Of a stretch of DNA of 64,000 bases, positions 34,619-43,704 are shown piece after piece. The position numbers and the translations under genes are program-made. Where the stretch lies: positions 1 through 64,000 of the forward strand of contig NZ_BHWB01000021.1 in the NCBI RefSeq assembly GCF_003865075.1, written 5' to 3'. The notes below the pieces were generated by a model, which saw nothing but the letters and a program-made list of their open reading frames with translations, did no database searches and was not told the origin of the DNA. Positions within the stretch are counted from its first letter, which is position 1. Each line of letters opens with the position of its first letter. Origin of the DNA: Bacteroides faecalis (lineage in GTDB: Bacteria; Bacteroidota; Bacteroidia; Bacteroidales; Bacteroidaceae).

Positions 34619-35694
34619 TATAATTGCGTTGTTTTATCTAACAAATAGTAATCGAGTATGGTCATGGCAGCCATTGCTTCCACGATAGGTACGGCACGTG
34701 GCAATACGCAGGCATCATGGCGTCCGCGAGCTTTCAAGGTAGTGTCAATACCATCTATATTAACAGTTTCCTGCTCCATGAGCAAAGTTGCAATCGGCTT
34801 GAATACCACACGAAAATAAATATCCTGTCCGTTACTGATACCTCCCTGTATACCTCCGGAGTGATTGGTATGTGTTTCAATCCGTCCGTTGTTATTGAAG
34901 AAAACATCGTTCTGCTCGGAGCCTCTCATCTTCAATCCTTTAAATCCTTCACCATATTCGAAAGCTTTAGCGGCATTAATACTAAGCATTGCGTTACCTA
35001 ATGCAGCATGCAGTTTGCCGAATACCGGTTGCCCTAATCCGATGGGACATCCTTTGATAACACAAGTGATTGTACCACCGATCGTATCGCCTTCTCCTTT
35101 TACCTTATATATAAGGTCTGCCATTTCCTTTGCTTTTTCCGGATCGGGACAGCGTACGTCGTTTGTCTCAATCAGATCAAGATCATAGTCCGAGTAGTTA
35201 CCTTCCAGCTTAATGGCTCCTACTTGTGAAGTATAAGCAGTGATATCGATACCTAACTGGCGAAGTGCTAACTTTGCCAATGCACCGGCCACAACGCGCG
35301 AAATCGTTTCGCGTGCTGAAGAACGTCCACCGCCACGATGGTCACGAATACCATATTTCACATTATAAGTATAATCGGCATGTGAAGGACGATATACATT
35401 TTTCAGGTTGTTGTAGTCATTGGAGTGTTGGTTTTCATTCCATACGATGAATCCGATAGGACATCCCGTAGATTTTCCTTCGAAAATACCTGATAGAAAT
35501 TCTACTTTATCCGCTTCTTTGCGCGGTGTAGTAAGAATGGATTGTCCCGGACGGCGCCGGTTTAGCTCTTGTTGTACGAATTCTTCATCAATGGAGATTC
35601 CTGAGGGAAATCCGTCGATAACTCCTCCTACTCCTTTCCCATGAGACTCACCAAAACTTGTGAGTCGAAAAATATTGCCAAATGAATTAAACAT
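34618..35694 (-). CDS. aroC: chorismate synthase
   Basis: A 358-residue enzyme that makes chorismate from EPSP with reduced FMN, the last common step to aromatic amino acids. Family signatures are TSFGESHGKGVGGVIDGFPS at the start, RPGQSILTTPRKEAD near 50, YGIRDHRGGGRSSARET near 113, and RGRHDACVLPRAVPI near the end. The length is normal. A -7 box (TATATTTG, 35731-35724) precedes the ATG. It is co-transcribed with the M20 peptidase. Confidence 0.97.
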   Translation of the reverse strand: MFNSFGNIFRLTSFGESHGKGVGGVIDGFPSGISIDEEFVQQELNRRRPGQSILTTPRKEADKVEFLSGIFEGKSTGCPIGFIVWNENQHSNDYNNLKNVYRPSHADYTYNVKYGIRDHRGGGRSSARETISRVVAGALAKLALRQLGIDITAYTSQVGAIKLEGNYSDYDLDLIETNDVRCPDPEKAKEMADLIYKVKGEGDTIGGTITCVIKGCPIGLGQPVFGKLHAALGNAMLSINAAKAFEYGEGFKGLKMRGSEQNDVFFNNNGRIETHTNHSGGIQGGISNGQDIYFRVVFKPIATLLMEQETVNIDGIDTTLKARGRHDACVLPRAVPIVEAMAAMTILDYYLLDKTTQL

Positions 35695-35851
35695 AGTTGT
35701 GGCTTATTTAAAATTACTCTATGCAAATATAACAAAGTTTTTGATAAGAAGGTTGTGATTTCGAAATATCTTCGGAAATAGAGGCTTTTTGAACCTTTTC
35801 TTCCCTTTTTAGTTTATAAGTGATGACTTTTAATAACTAAACCCGAAATGT

Positions 35852-37138
35852 ATGAAAAAGAATCTATTGTATTTATGTGCATTGGTCTGTTTTGCCAGTC
35901 TCTTTATGGCATGTAGTAATGATGATGATGATGATAACGGAAAGAAAGAAGAGACACCTACAGTGACCGCTCCTGCTGTCGTAGGAACTTATCGTGGAAA
36001 TTTGGACATTGTTATGATACCGAATGGCTCGGATCAGGAAACTGTCATCGCTGACGGTCTGACGAAGAATATCACAATCTCTCAGGTCAGTGATACGGAA
36101 GTAAAGATGGAATTGAAAGAATTCGAATTATTTCTCAACGGCACGATATTGAAACTTGGTGATATTGTTGTTGATAAGTGTGTTGTCAAAAAAGACGGAA
36201 ATTCCTATAACTTTACGGGTCAACAGAACTTGACTTTTCAGGGAGCAGGTGCTGTATTAGGCAGTTGCGCTACTAGTGTAGAGGGTGATGTGGAAGACGG
36301 AGATATCGATATGGATATTCTCGTTAAAGTACCAACGTTGGGGCAGACGGTGAAAGTCTCATTCGATGGAGTAAAACTCGTAACCGATACGGGTACCTAT
36401 TATGACTTTGAAACTTGGGTTCCCGGTGTGGAAGGACAAGAACCGGACATGACCTTTTATGAACCGACCGGATGGAGCTCCAGCAATACGGGTGCTCAAT
36501 TACTAAAGGGAATGGGATATGTGGATAAATATGTAGTGACGCAAACGAATGATGCGCATTGGGGAAGATCTGCTGCAAAAATTGAAACTCTGGATTCTAA
36601 AGGAAAGGATGCGGGATTTGCTAAGATTCCGAAAGTTACTACCGGTTCATTGTTTTTAGGAGCTTTTAAAACTAGCTTTCCTAACACACTTGAAAGTACT
36701 AAGTTCGGTATTGAATTTGGTAAAAAACCGCTTTCACTGAAAGGGTATTATAAGTATGCCCCAGGTGAAGATTATTATGTTTGTCAATCTATCGAAACTT
36801 GTGATATGGCAACAGTAGATGCTAGCCAAACTGATGCATTCTCTATTAAAGCTGTATTGTATACTACCGATGAGTACAAAGCTGATTACTCCGACTGTCT
36901 GACAGGAGTCGATATTTATACTTCAAATAGAGTGGTAGCAACAGCCTCCCTGGAAGGGGGAGCACAATCTGATTGGACATTCTTTGATATTACTTTAAAC
37001 TATACCAAGCCTTATGATACCAATCAGAAATACCGTTTTGCTATTATCTGTTCGTCTAGCAAAGAAGGGGATAAGTTCTGTGGAGCTCCGGGTAGTGTAC
37101 TAATAGTGGATGATTTTGAATTGATATCAGCAGAGTAA
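35852..37138 (+). CDS. lipoprotein with calycin-like and PCMD domains
   Basis: A 428-residue lipoprotein: signal ending SLFMACSNDDDDD, an acidic tail after Cys typical of surface export. Residues about 40-180 form a calycin-like beta barrel starting VVGTYRGNLDIVMIPNGS. From about 185, YYDFETWVPGVEGQE begins a PCMD (putative carbohydrate metabolism) domain, containing TGSLFLGAF, LKGYYKYAPGEDYY and VDDFELI. The function is unknown. A related PCMD lipoprotein lies on the other strand at 38153-39247. Confidence 0.82.
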   Translation: MKKNLLYLCALVCFASLFMACSNDDDDDNGKKEETPTVTAPAVVGTYRGNLDIVMIPNGSDQETVIADGLTKNITISQVSDTEVKMELKEFELFLNGTILKLGDIVVDKCVVKKDGNSYNFTGQQNLTFQGAGAVLGSCATSVEGDVEDGDIDMDILVKVPTLGQTVKVSFDGVKLVTDTGTYYDFETWVPGVEGQEPDMTFYEPTGWSSSNTGAQLLKGMGYVDKYVVTQTNDAHWGRSAAKIETLDSKGKDAGFAKIPKVTTGSLFLGAFKTSFPNTLESTKFGIEFGKKPLSLKGYYKYAPGEDYYVCQSIETCDMATVDASQTDAFSIKAVLYTTDEYKADYSDCLTGVDIYTSNRVVATASLEGGAQSDWTFFDITLNYTKPYDTNQKYRFAIICSSSKEGDKFCGAPGSVLIVDDFELISAE

Positions 37139-37220
37139 GTATAGCTCTGTTGGAAAGTCTTTTAATGATCTGTATTTAAAGCTTTATTCAACTAAATACA
37201 GATATAACATTCTTATATGA

Positions 37221-37304
37221 GTGCCAGCGTATTGGCACAGCTATGCCACTGTGTTGGCACGATGGTGCCATTGTGTTGGCGCTGTTGTGCCAATATATTG
37301 GCAC
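37221..37304. repeat. four tandem 22-bp units, each an inverted repeat GTGCCA-N6-TGGCAC
   Basis: Units start at 37221, 37243, 37265 and 37287, an exact 22-bp period. Each has GTGCCA (ATGCCA in unit 2) and ends TTGGCAC (TTGGCGC in unit 3). The array lies between the 3' ends of two convergent genes. It can form four successive hairpins or bind a dimeric protein on one helix face. Confidence 0.85.
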
Positions 37305-37332
37305 AAACTAATCAAAAGCAAGAGAAAGAATC

Positions 37333-38118
37333 TTAGAATGCGTATCCGAATCCTATGTTTAAATAGATAGGATACATGGCAAATGTAATCGTGTGGAAAT
37401 CGCTTTTAAAGATGTTGTTTAATCCCCATGTGAGGTCTGCATAGATATTGAGATGTTTGAATGCCCTCCATCCTGCACCGAGTTGCAATCCCCATTGGAA
37501 ATGTCTTAAGTCGTTTGAAAAATCATAAGTTGCGATTTTTCCGTTGTTAAATTCCACTTTGTCTCCTGTAGGATTTCCTTCACGAAGATAACCTTCATAA
37601 ACGTGCCCGGAAAACTCTCTAGAAAGTAGATAGGAGAAGTAAGGACCTCCCTTTATATTCCAGCGGTTATTTATTTTGTAGGTAGCCATTAGTGGAATAG
37701 TCAGACCGGAAGTATGTACTTTCGTTTTTACTCCGCCTGTCCATGCCCCACTTATTCTTTCGCCACCTTGTCCCAGAATCTCCATACTGTAATTTTTTAC
37801 AGTAGCTTGTGTGATCATGGATTTATTTTCGAGTCGAAGTCCGGCAATGATTCCAAACTTGTTTTGAAGAGCGAACCATTTGGTTACTTCTCCTCCGATA
37901 CTGATAGCAAGAGTAGGGTTGTAACTATCAATAGATCGAATTTCTGTCGGGAGCGGAAGTGGGGCTGTACCGCCAATACTAAAACCGGCTTTTATTTCGT
38001 ACTCTAATCCATGCAGGGCAGAGCGAATAAGCGTTTCATTTCTATCGACTTGAGAATAGGCGGGTAAAGCAACTCCTGCGGCAATAAGCAGACTTATTAT
38101 ATAGGGATAGATTTTCAT
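37333..38118 (-). CDS. outer-membrane beta-barrel protein (PorT/OMP_b-brl type)
   Basis: A 261-residue protein with a signal peptide (ends PAYSQ) and amphipathic strands consistent with an 8-10-stranded barrel. It ends MYPIYLNIGFGYAF, with a terminal aromatic as outer-membrane proteins have. Strands such as TYKINNRWNIKGGPYFSYLL support the OMP_b-brl family. It follows the PCMD lipoprotein gene by 34 bases on the same strand, so the two probably form an operon. No specific function is known. Confidence 0.8.
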   Translation of the reverse strand: MKIYPYIISLLIAAGVALPAYSQVDRNETLIRSALHGLEYEIKAGFSIGGTAPLPLPTEIRSIDSYNPTLAISIGGEVTKWFALQNKFGIIAGLRLENKSMITQATVKNYSMEILGQGGERISGAWTGGVKTKVHTSGLTIPLMATYKINNRWNIKGGPYFSYLLSREFSGHVYEGYLREGNPTGDKVEFNNGKIATYDFSNDLRHFQWGLQLGAGWRAFKHLNIYADLTWGLNNIFKSDFHTITFAMYPIYLNIGFGYAF

Positions 38119-38152
38119 AATTCTGTTGTTAGAATGAGTATTCTGTTTGCTA

Positions 38153-39247
38153 TTAATTCTCCGAATGATAAATCAGTTCAACTTCATCAATTTGTAGGTT
38201 GCTGCCGACTGCTCCATTGAAATGATCTCCTTCAAGGCTGGAAGAGAAGACAATAGATATGTTATATTTTCCTTCTTGGAGCTTTTCTTTGTCAATAAAC
38301 TTTCCAGGAAGGGTAGTGAACGGAAGTTTGAAATAAGTCCATTCGTTAGTCTCCTTAGCGTCATTGATGCGTGCCATTGATACCAGATTCGGACTTGTGA
38401 ACGCATTGGTTCCGTCAAGAGTGGAAACTGTTTCACTGGTCTCGTACATGATGGCATATATATCACATATATCTCGTTTGCCATTGACCGGTTTCCCACC
38501 TTCGGTAAATTGACTTCCGGCTTTATACTTATAATAACCTGCCAGATAAGTAGGAACATGTCTGAAAGGAAGACCGAATTTAGTCGCTTTCAGTGGACTG
38601 GTCATAGCGTTGTTTACATCAAAAGAACCGATAAAGAGATTACCTGCTGCGATGGGCATTCCCACCATTTGTCCGAAAAATCCGGTGCTGCGGGTAACGA
38701 GCGATAAACATTTGCCTTCATAACCATCTGTTGTCTGGAAGGTTGGGTAATCATCGGCCGTTTTGGCAACTCCGGTCAAAGCATATCCGGCATTTCCACT
38801 TGCCCATTGCATAATTACTTTCCCTGCTTTCCGCTCTACAAAAATGTAATATTTCTGTCCACCAAGCGTATCCTCAAAATTATAGTTGGTTGCTAATTCC
38901 GTATCGATAACAGATACTGTATAAAGTTTCTTCCAAAAGCCATCAGCAGCGGTTACTGTGTATTTCTGCGGTGATTCGAAGTTGCGTTCTGTTCCCCCGA
39001 CAGGGGTGATGCTTGCACCCGGTGTAAGAGTGAATTCCGGTGCAAGGGCTGATAGATCAGTTCCCGGATCAACAAAGAGAATGATGGAATTATTATTTAT
39101 GATAGGACTAGTCGTCATGATGATTCCCGGTAAACTGCAAGTTAATATATCAGCTTCTGCGTTTGGAGCCTCATTACGGATACATGCAGTGGAGAGGATT
39201 ATCGACAACGTATAGATAATTACGTGTTTTGCTCTCATTTTCTTCAT
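38153..39247 (-). CDS. PCMD-domain lipoprotein
   Basis: A 364-residue lipoprotein with a signal ending ILSTACIRNE. Residues about 30-115 form an Ig-like (DUF5018-like) module with VDPGTDLSALAPEFTLTPGA and KLYTVSVI. The remainder is a PCMD domain starting YNFEDTLGG, with AAGNLFIGSFDV, LAGYYKYKAGSQF and LQIDEVELIY near the end. It matches the C-terminal half of the protein at 35852-37138. Likely surface-anchored and carbohydrate-related, but this is inference from the domain name only. Confidence 0.82.
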   Translation of the reverse strand: MKKMRAKHVIIYTLSIILSTACIRNEAPNAEADILTCSLPGIIMTTSPIINNNSIILFVDPGTDLSALAPEFTLTPGASITPVGGTERNFESPQKYTVTAADGFWKKLYTVSVIDTELATNYNFEDTLGGQKYYIFVERKAGKVIMQWASGNAGYALTGVAKTADDYPTFQTTDGYEGKCLSLVTRSTGFFGQMVGMPIAAGNLFIGSFDVNNAMTSPLKATKFGLPFRHVPTYLAGYYKYKAGSQFTEGGKPVNGKRDICDIYAIMYETSETVSTLDGTNAFTSPNLVSMARINDAKETNEWTYFKLPFTTLPGKFIDKEKLQEGKYNISIVFSSSLEGDHFNGAVGSNLQIDEVELIYHSEN

Positions 39248-39372
39248 TAAATTTACTTATACATATTACTACTTCAAGTGTTTTATAACAATATGATATT
39301 TTATTTGTTCAATATAAGATGATCAGTAGAAAAGATTTTCCTACTTTTGTGGGAACTAAATCTATGTTATTT

Positions 39373-40659
39373 ATGATTGAGTCAGAAAGAAAACAAATCA
39401 TCGGTTTAATAAAAAGAGAAGTCGTTCCGGCAATAGGCTGTACTGAACCTATCGCTGTAGCACTTTGTGTTGCCAAAGCTGCTGAAACTCTAGGAGTGCA
39501 ACCTGAAAAAGTCGAAGTACTGTTAAGCGCTAATATATTAAAGAATGCGATGGGAGTTGGTATTCCCGGAACAGATATGGTTGGACTTCCGATAGCAATT
39601 GCGTTAGGAGCTTTGATCGGAAAGTCGGAATATCAGTTGGAAGTTTTAAAGAATTGCACTCCGGAAGCTGTAGAGCGGGGAAAACTGTTTATAGGAGAAA
39701 AACGGATTTGTATTTCTTTGAAAGAGGATATTACTGAGAAATTATATATAGAAGTCATTTGTAAGGCAGCAGATAGAATAGCGAAAGCCGTAATTGCGGG
39801 AGGTCATACTACCTTTGTTTATATAGCAATCGACGATAAAACTCTCCTTGACAAACGGCAAATAACCAATGAAGAGGATGAAGAAGAATTGCTTGAGTTA
39901 AATCTACGTAAAGTATATGATTTTGCTTTGACAGCTCCTTTGGATGAAATCCGTTTTATTCTTGATACTGCCCGTTTGAATAAAGCTGCCGCTGAACAGT
40001 CTTTTGCCGGTAATTATGGACACTCTTTGGGAAAAATGCTTCGCGGAACATATGAACATAAAGTGATGGGAGATAGTATTTTCTCTCATATCCTTTCCTA
40101 TACTTCCGGAGCTTGTGACGCTCGAATGGCAGGTGCAATGATTCCGGTTATGAGTAATTCCGGCAGTGGTAACCAAGGAATTTCTGCCACTCTTCCCGTT
40201 GTAATCTTTGCCGAAGAGAACAATAAGACAGAAGAAGAATTAATTCGTGCTTTAATATTAAGTCATCTCACCGTTATCTATATCAAGCAAAGTCTTGGAC
40301 GTCTGTCCGCTTTATGTGGTTGTGTTGTAGCTGCTACAGGTTCCAGTTGTGGAATTACCCGGCTGATGGGAGGTAATTATAATCAGGTCGCTTTTGCCGT
40401 TCAAAACATGATCGCTAACTTGACCGGTATGATTTGTGACGGAGCAAAACCTAGTTGTGCTCTAAAAGTAACTACGGGAGTATCAACTGCTGTATTATCC
40501 GCTATGATGGCAATGGAAAATCGTTATGTTACTTCTGTTGAAGGAATTATTGACGAAGATGTAGATCAAAGTATTCGTAACTTGACTCGAATTGGTTCGC
40601 AAGCTATGAATGAAACGGATAAAATGGTTCTTGATATTATGACACATAAGGGGTGTTGA
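39373..40659 (+). CDS. L-cysteine desulfidase/L-serine ammonia-lyase alpha-type protein (UPF0597)
   Basis: A protein of about 428 residues of the UPF0597/CyuA-like family, related to iron-sulfur serine dehydratases. It probably breaks down L-cysteine or L-serine. Conserved Cys-containing motifs are PAIGCTEPIAVAL near the start, SGACDARMAGAMIPVMSNSG with GSGNQG in the middle, and ATGSSCGITRLMGG, consistent with a 4Fe-4S cluster. The frame is open from 39319, but a -7 box (TACTTTTG, 39342-39349) lies inside that extension, so the ATG at 39373 is chosen. It is a single-gene unit ended by a hairpin. Confidence 0.87.
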   Translation: MIESERKQIIGLIKREVVPAIGCTEPIAVALCVAKAAETLGVQPEKVEVLLSANILKNAMGVGIPGTDMVGLPIAIALGALIGKSEYQLEVLKNCTPEAVERGKLFIGEKRICISLKEDITEKLYIEVICKAADRIAKAVIAGGHTTFVYIAIDDKTLLDKRQITNEEDEEELLELNLRKVYDFALTAPLDEIRFILDTARLNKAAAEQSFAGNYGHSLGKMLRGTYEHKVMGDSIFSHILSYTSGACDARMAGAMIPVMSNSGSGNQGISATLPVVIFAEENNKTEEELIRALILSHLTVIYIKQSLGRLSALCGCVVAATGSSCGITRLMGGNYNQVAFAVQNMIANLTGMICDGAKPSCALKVTTGVSTAVLSAMMAMENRYVTSVEGIIDEDVDQSIRNLTRIGSQAMNETDKMVLDIMTHKGC

Positions 40660-40677
40660 TAAACCTTCATAAATTTA

Positions 40678-40717
40678 AAATCACCCTTGCTACAACTATT
40701 TGTGGCGAGGGTGATTT
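40678..40717. terminator. terminator between convergent genes
   Basis: AAATCACCCT (40678-40687) pairs perfectly with AGGGTGATTT (40708-40717), between the UPF0597 gene and the SlyD-like gene. Confidence 0.8.
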
Positions 40718-40775
40718 CGTTGAAAGGGGAGGCTTTACACATCCCCTTCATACTTCTTTTATCTTCTTGTTTTGA

Positions 40776-41363
40776 TTAATGGCAATGTCCGCCTTCGCAA
40801 CCACAGTTGTCACCACATTCATGGTCGCCACAACCACCGCCACAGCTATCGCATCCGCAGCCACCTTCGCCGCTCATAGACTTTATTAAATCTTGAATTT
40901 CTTCGTTAGTAGCGGGACGGCTTTCGATGACTTCGCCTTCGAAGATCAAAGCAGCACCAGCTAGTGGGTGGTTAAGGTCTACAACTACTACATCGGGTTT
41001 GATTTCTACTACGCTAGCATTTACGCGTTGTCCTTCTGAAGTCATCAAAGGAACTATACTTCCTTCTTTAACACGTTCGCTGTCAAATTTACCATCTATC
41101 TCAAATATATTTTTAGGAAGATCGATAACGTGTTGTTCATCATACTCACCATAAGCTTTTTCAGCAGGAATGGTAAAATCGAATTTATCACCTTTAGAAA
41201 GACCGGCAACCTGGTTTTCGAAATCTTCAAGTGTTGCGCCTAATCCTGAGATAAATTGAAAAGGGTGTTCGGCTTTAGCTTCTTCGAACAACTCTTTTTC
41301 TCCGTTTTCCATTGTATATAGTTTGTATGCAACGGTAATGTACTTGTTTTCTGCTGTTTCCAT
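40776..41363 (-). CDS. slyD: SlyD-like FKBP-type peptidyl-prolyl isomerase with metal-binding tail
   Basis: A 195-residue cytoplasmic isomerase and chaperone. The FKBP part has VAYKLYTMENGEKELFEEA, FQFISGLGATLEDFENQVAG and FDFTIPAEKAYGEYDEQHV. The insert-in-flap domain follows at about 75-125. LNHPLAGAALIFEGEVIE closes the fold. The last 31 residues are Cys/His/Gly-rich (CGCDSCGGGCGDHECGD then CGCEGGHCH), as in SlyD proteins that bind nickel or zinc. It is a single gene. The 41364-41601 stretch upstream shows no other gene. Confidence 0.92.
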   Translation of the reverse strand: METAENKYITVAYKLYTMENGEKELFEEAKAEHPFQFISGLGATLEDFENQVAGLSKGDKFDFTIPAEKAYGEYDEQHVIDLPKNIFEIDGKFDSERVKEGSIVPLMTSEGQRVNASVVEIKPDVVVVDLNHPLAGAALIFEGEVIESRPATNEEIQDLIKSMSGEGGCGCDSCGGGCGDHECGDNCGCEGGHCH

Positions 41364-41601
41364 TTAATTTTTAATTTCTGATTAATAAATTCCGGTATTC
41401 CGGAAGAACAAAGATACGTACTTTATTTGGTTGAACCGGATGCAAAGATAGTAAATTTCAGATTATTAAGCGAAATGTTAAAAACGAACACTTCTGTATT
41501 CTTGTGATTAATAGCGGGAATTCAATCTTTAAGTGATAAAATAGGATTTATACCCGTACTTTTCTTACGATTATTCGCTTTTTTGCGTTTTTTTTCTTCG
41601 A

Positions 41602-41636
41602 TTTGTTTGGAGATAAGAAAAAAGCCCTTACCTTTG
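41602..41636 (+). promoter_or_regulatory. ilv operon promoter
   Basis: TTTG at 41606-41609 and TACCTTTG at 41629-41636 are separated by exactly 19 bases, a textbook Bacteroides -33/-7 pair. Transcription should start near 41643, about 17 bases before the leader peptide ATG. Confidence 0.8.
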
Positions 41637-41659
41637 CATCACGAAAATGAAAAGAAGTT

Positions 41660-41737
41660 ATGAATATGTTACATACATCTATTAACCTAGCAGTTCTGCA
41701 TATTATTCGCGTCGTGGTGGTCCCATCAAGAGCGTGA
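41660..41737 (+). CDS. ilv leader peptide (25 residues, rich in Ile/Leu/Val)
   Basis: An ATG-to-TGA frame of 25 codons, of which 11 are branched-chain: three Ile, three Leu and five Val. It includes LAVLHIIRVVVVP, with four Val codons in a row. The stop codon sits inside the sequence that can pair with the downstream terminator arm. This is the pattern of ribosome-mediated attenuation, as with the ilvL and ivbL leaders of enterobacteria. Starvation for Val or Ile would stall the ribosome here. Confidence 0.85.
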   Translation: MNMLHTSINLAVLHIIRVVVVPSRA

Positions 41738-41815
41738 GAAAGGTTTTATGTATGTATTCGTATCATAAAAGATAAAATTTGGAGCCTTTCTCACTATTGT
41801 GAGGAAGGCTTTTTA
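41734..41815 (+). terminator. ilv attenuator: terminator with competing antiterminator arm
   Basis: The terminator is AGCCTTTCTCAC (41783-41794), loop TATT, GTGAGGAAGGCT (41799-41810), 12 pairs with one G-U, then TTTT. The upstream segment GTGAGAAAGG (41734-41743) is perfectly complementary to CCTTTCTCAC (41785-41794), so it can pair instead and prevent termination. A ribosome that finishes the leader peptide covers 41734-41743 and favours termination. One stalled at the Val codons leaves it free. Confidence 0.85.
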
Positions 41816-41833
41816 ATTAAAAGAAATATTGAA

Positions 41834-43636
41834 ATGAAAAAGCAATTACGCAGTTCGTTTAGTACACAGGGACGCCGCATGGCAGGAGCCCGTGCATTAT
41901 GGGCAGCCAATGGCATGAAGAAGAGTCAGATGGGTAAGCCTATTATAGCTATCGTTAATTCATTTACACAATTTGTTCCGGGACACGTGCACCTGCATGA
42001 GATCGGTCAGTATGTGAAAGCTGAAATTGAGAAGCTAGGATGTTTTGCTGCGGAATTCAATACAATAGCCATTGATGATGGTATCGCTATGGGGCATGAT
42101 GGTATGCTTTATTCACTTCCTTCACGGGATATTATTGCTGATAGTGTAGAATATATGGTCAATGCACACAAAGCGGATGCAATGGTATGTATCAGCAACT
42201 GTGATAAGATAACTCCGGGAATGTTGATGGCAGCTATGAGGCTGAATATTCCTACAGTATTTGTTTCCGGTGGTCCGATGGAAGCCGGTGAATGGAAAGG
42301 TCAGCATTTGGACTTAATCGATGCAATGATTAAGTCGGCAGATTCAAGTGTAAGTGATGAGGTAGTGGAACAGATTGAACAAAGTGCTTGCCCAACTTGC
42401 GGTTCTTGTTCGGGAATGTTTACGGCTAACTCCATGAACTGCCTGAATGAGGCAATTGGTTTGGCATTGCCTGGTAATGGGACGATTGTTGCTACTCATG
42501 AGAATCGTACTGACCTTTTCAAAGATGCGGCAAAGTTGATCGTAGAGAATGCAATGAAATATTATGAAGAGGGGGATGACAGTGTACTTCCACGCAGTAT
42601 TGCTACTCGTCAGGCTTTTTTGAATGCAATGACATTGGATATTGCGATGGGTGGGTCAACCAATACAGTTCTTCACTTATTGGCAGTAGCTCACGAAGCT
42701 GGTGTAGATTTCACTATGGATGATATTGATATGTTATCTCGTAAAACTCCTTGTTTATGTAAGGTAGCTCCGAATACTCAGAAATACCATATTCAGGATG
42801 TGAATCGTGCCGGTGGTATCATTTCCATAATGGATGAACTGGCTAAAGGAAAGTTGATTGATACTTCAGTTCGTCGTGTAGATGGAATGTCTTTGGCGGA
42901 AGCTATTGATGAATACTCCATAATGAGTTCGAATGTAAGCGAAAAAGCAATTAAGAAATATTCAAGTGCGGCCGGAAATAAGTTTAACTTGGTTCTGGGC
43001 TCACAGGATACATATTATAAGGAATTGGATAAAGATCGCACCAACGGCTGTATTCGTGATGTTGAACATGCTTATAGTAAAGACGGAGGATTGGCGGTCC
43101 TGAAAGGGAATATAGCTCAGGACGGTTGTGTAGTAAAAACCGCAGGAGTAGATGAAAGTATCTGGAAGTTTACAGGACCTGCAAAAGTATTTGACTCGCA
43201 GGATGCTGCTTGTGAAGGTATCCTAAATGGACGGGTCGTCAGCGGTGACGTTGTCGTCATCACGCACGAAGGTCCGAAGGGTGGTCCCGGTATGCAGGAA
43301 ATGCTTTACCCAACTTCTTATATCAAATCCCGTCACTTAGGAAAAGAATGTGCCTTGATTACTGACGGACGTTTCAGCGGTGGAACTTCCGGATTGAGTA
43401 TCGGACATATTTCTCCTGAAGCAGCTGCCGGAGGTAATATTGGAAAAATAGTGGATGGAGATATTATTGAAATCGACATTCCTGCCCGGACGATTAACGT
43501 GCGACTGACTGATGAAGAACTGGCTGCCCGCCCGATGACTCCTCTCACTCGTGATCGCTATGTGCCGAAGAGTCTGAAAGCATATGCCAGTATGGTAAGC
43601 TCTGCCGATAAAGGAGCGGTGAGATTAATCGATTGA
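41834..43636 (+). CDS. ilvD: dihydroxy-acid dehydratase
   Basis: A 600-residue iron-sulfur dehydratase that turns dihydroxy-isovalerate or dihydroxy-methylvalerate into the keto acids leading to Val/Leu and Ile. Motifs are VNSFTQFVPGHVHLH near residue 40, ISNCDKITPGML near 123 and ACPTCGSCSGMFTANSMNCL near 190 (cluster Cys residues). GGRFSGGTSGLSIGHISPEA-type residues (written here as DGRFSGGTSGLSIGHISPEA) lie near the C-terminus. First structural gene after the attenuator. Confidence 0.97.
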   Translation: MKKQLRSSFSTQGRRMAGARALWAANGMKKSQMGKPIIAIVNSFTQFVPGHVHLHEIGQYVKAEIEKLGCFAAEFNTIAIDDGIAMGHDGMLYSLPSRDIIADSVEYMVNAHKADAMVCISNCDKITPGMLMAAMRLNIPTVFVSGGPMEAGEWKGQHLDLIDAMIKSADSSVSDEVVEQIEQSACPTCGSCSGMFTANSMNCLNEAIGLALPGNGTIVATHENRTDLFKDAAKLIVENAMKYYEEGDDSVLPRSIATRQAFLNAMTLDIAMGGSTNTVLHLLAVAHEAGVDFTMDDIDMLSRKTPCLCKVAPNTQKYHIQDVNRAGGIISIMDELAKGKLIDTSVRRVDGMSLAEAIDEYSIMSSNVSEKAIKKYSSAAGNKFNLVLGSQDTYYKELDKDRTNGCIRDVEHAYSKDGGLAVLKGNIAQDGCVVKTAGVDESIWKFTGPAKVFDSQDAACEGILNGRVVSGDVVVITHEGPKGGPGMQEMLYPTSYIKSRHLGKECALITDGRFSGGTSGLSIGHISPEAAAGGNIGKIVDGDIIEIDIPARTINVRLTDEELAARPMTPLTRDRYVPKSLKAYASMVSSADKGAVRLID

Positions 43637-43704
43637 GAATCATTAAAAAAATAAGTGCATTTGCCAATTAATGATTGGCTGGTATGCTACTACATTATAT
43701 TATT

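Noticed and set aside
37221..37304. 22-bp units as a CRISPR array
   Set aside because: Period equals the unit plus a 4-base gap, with no spacer-length unique sequence and no cas genes.
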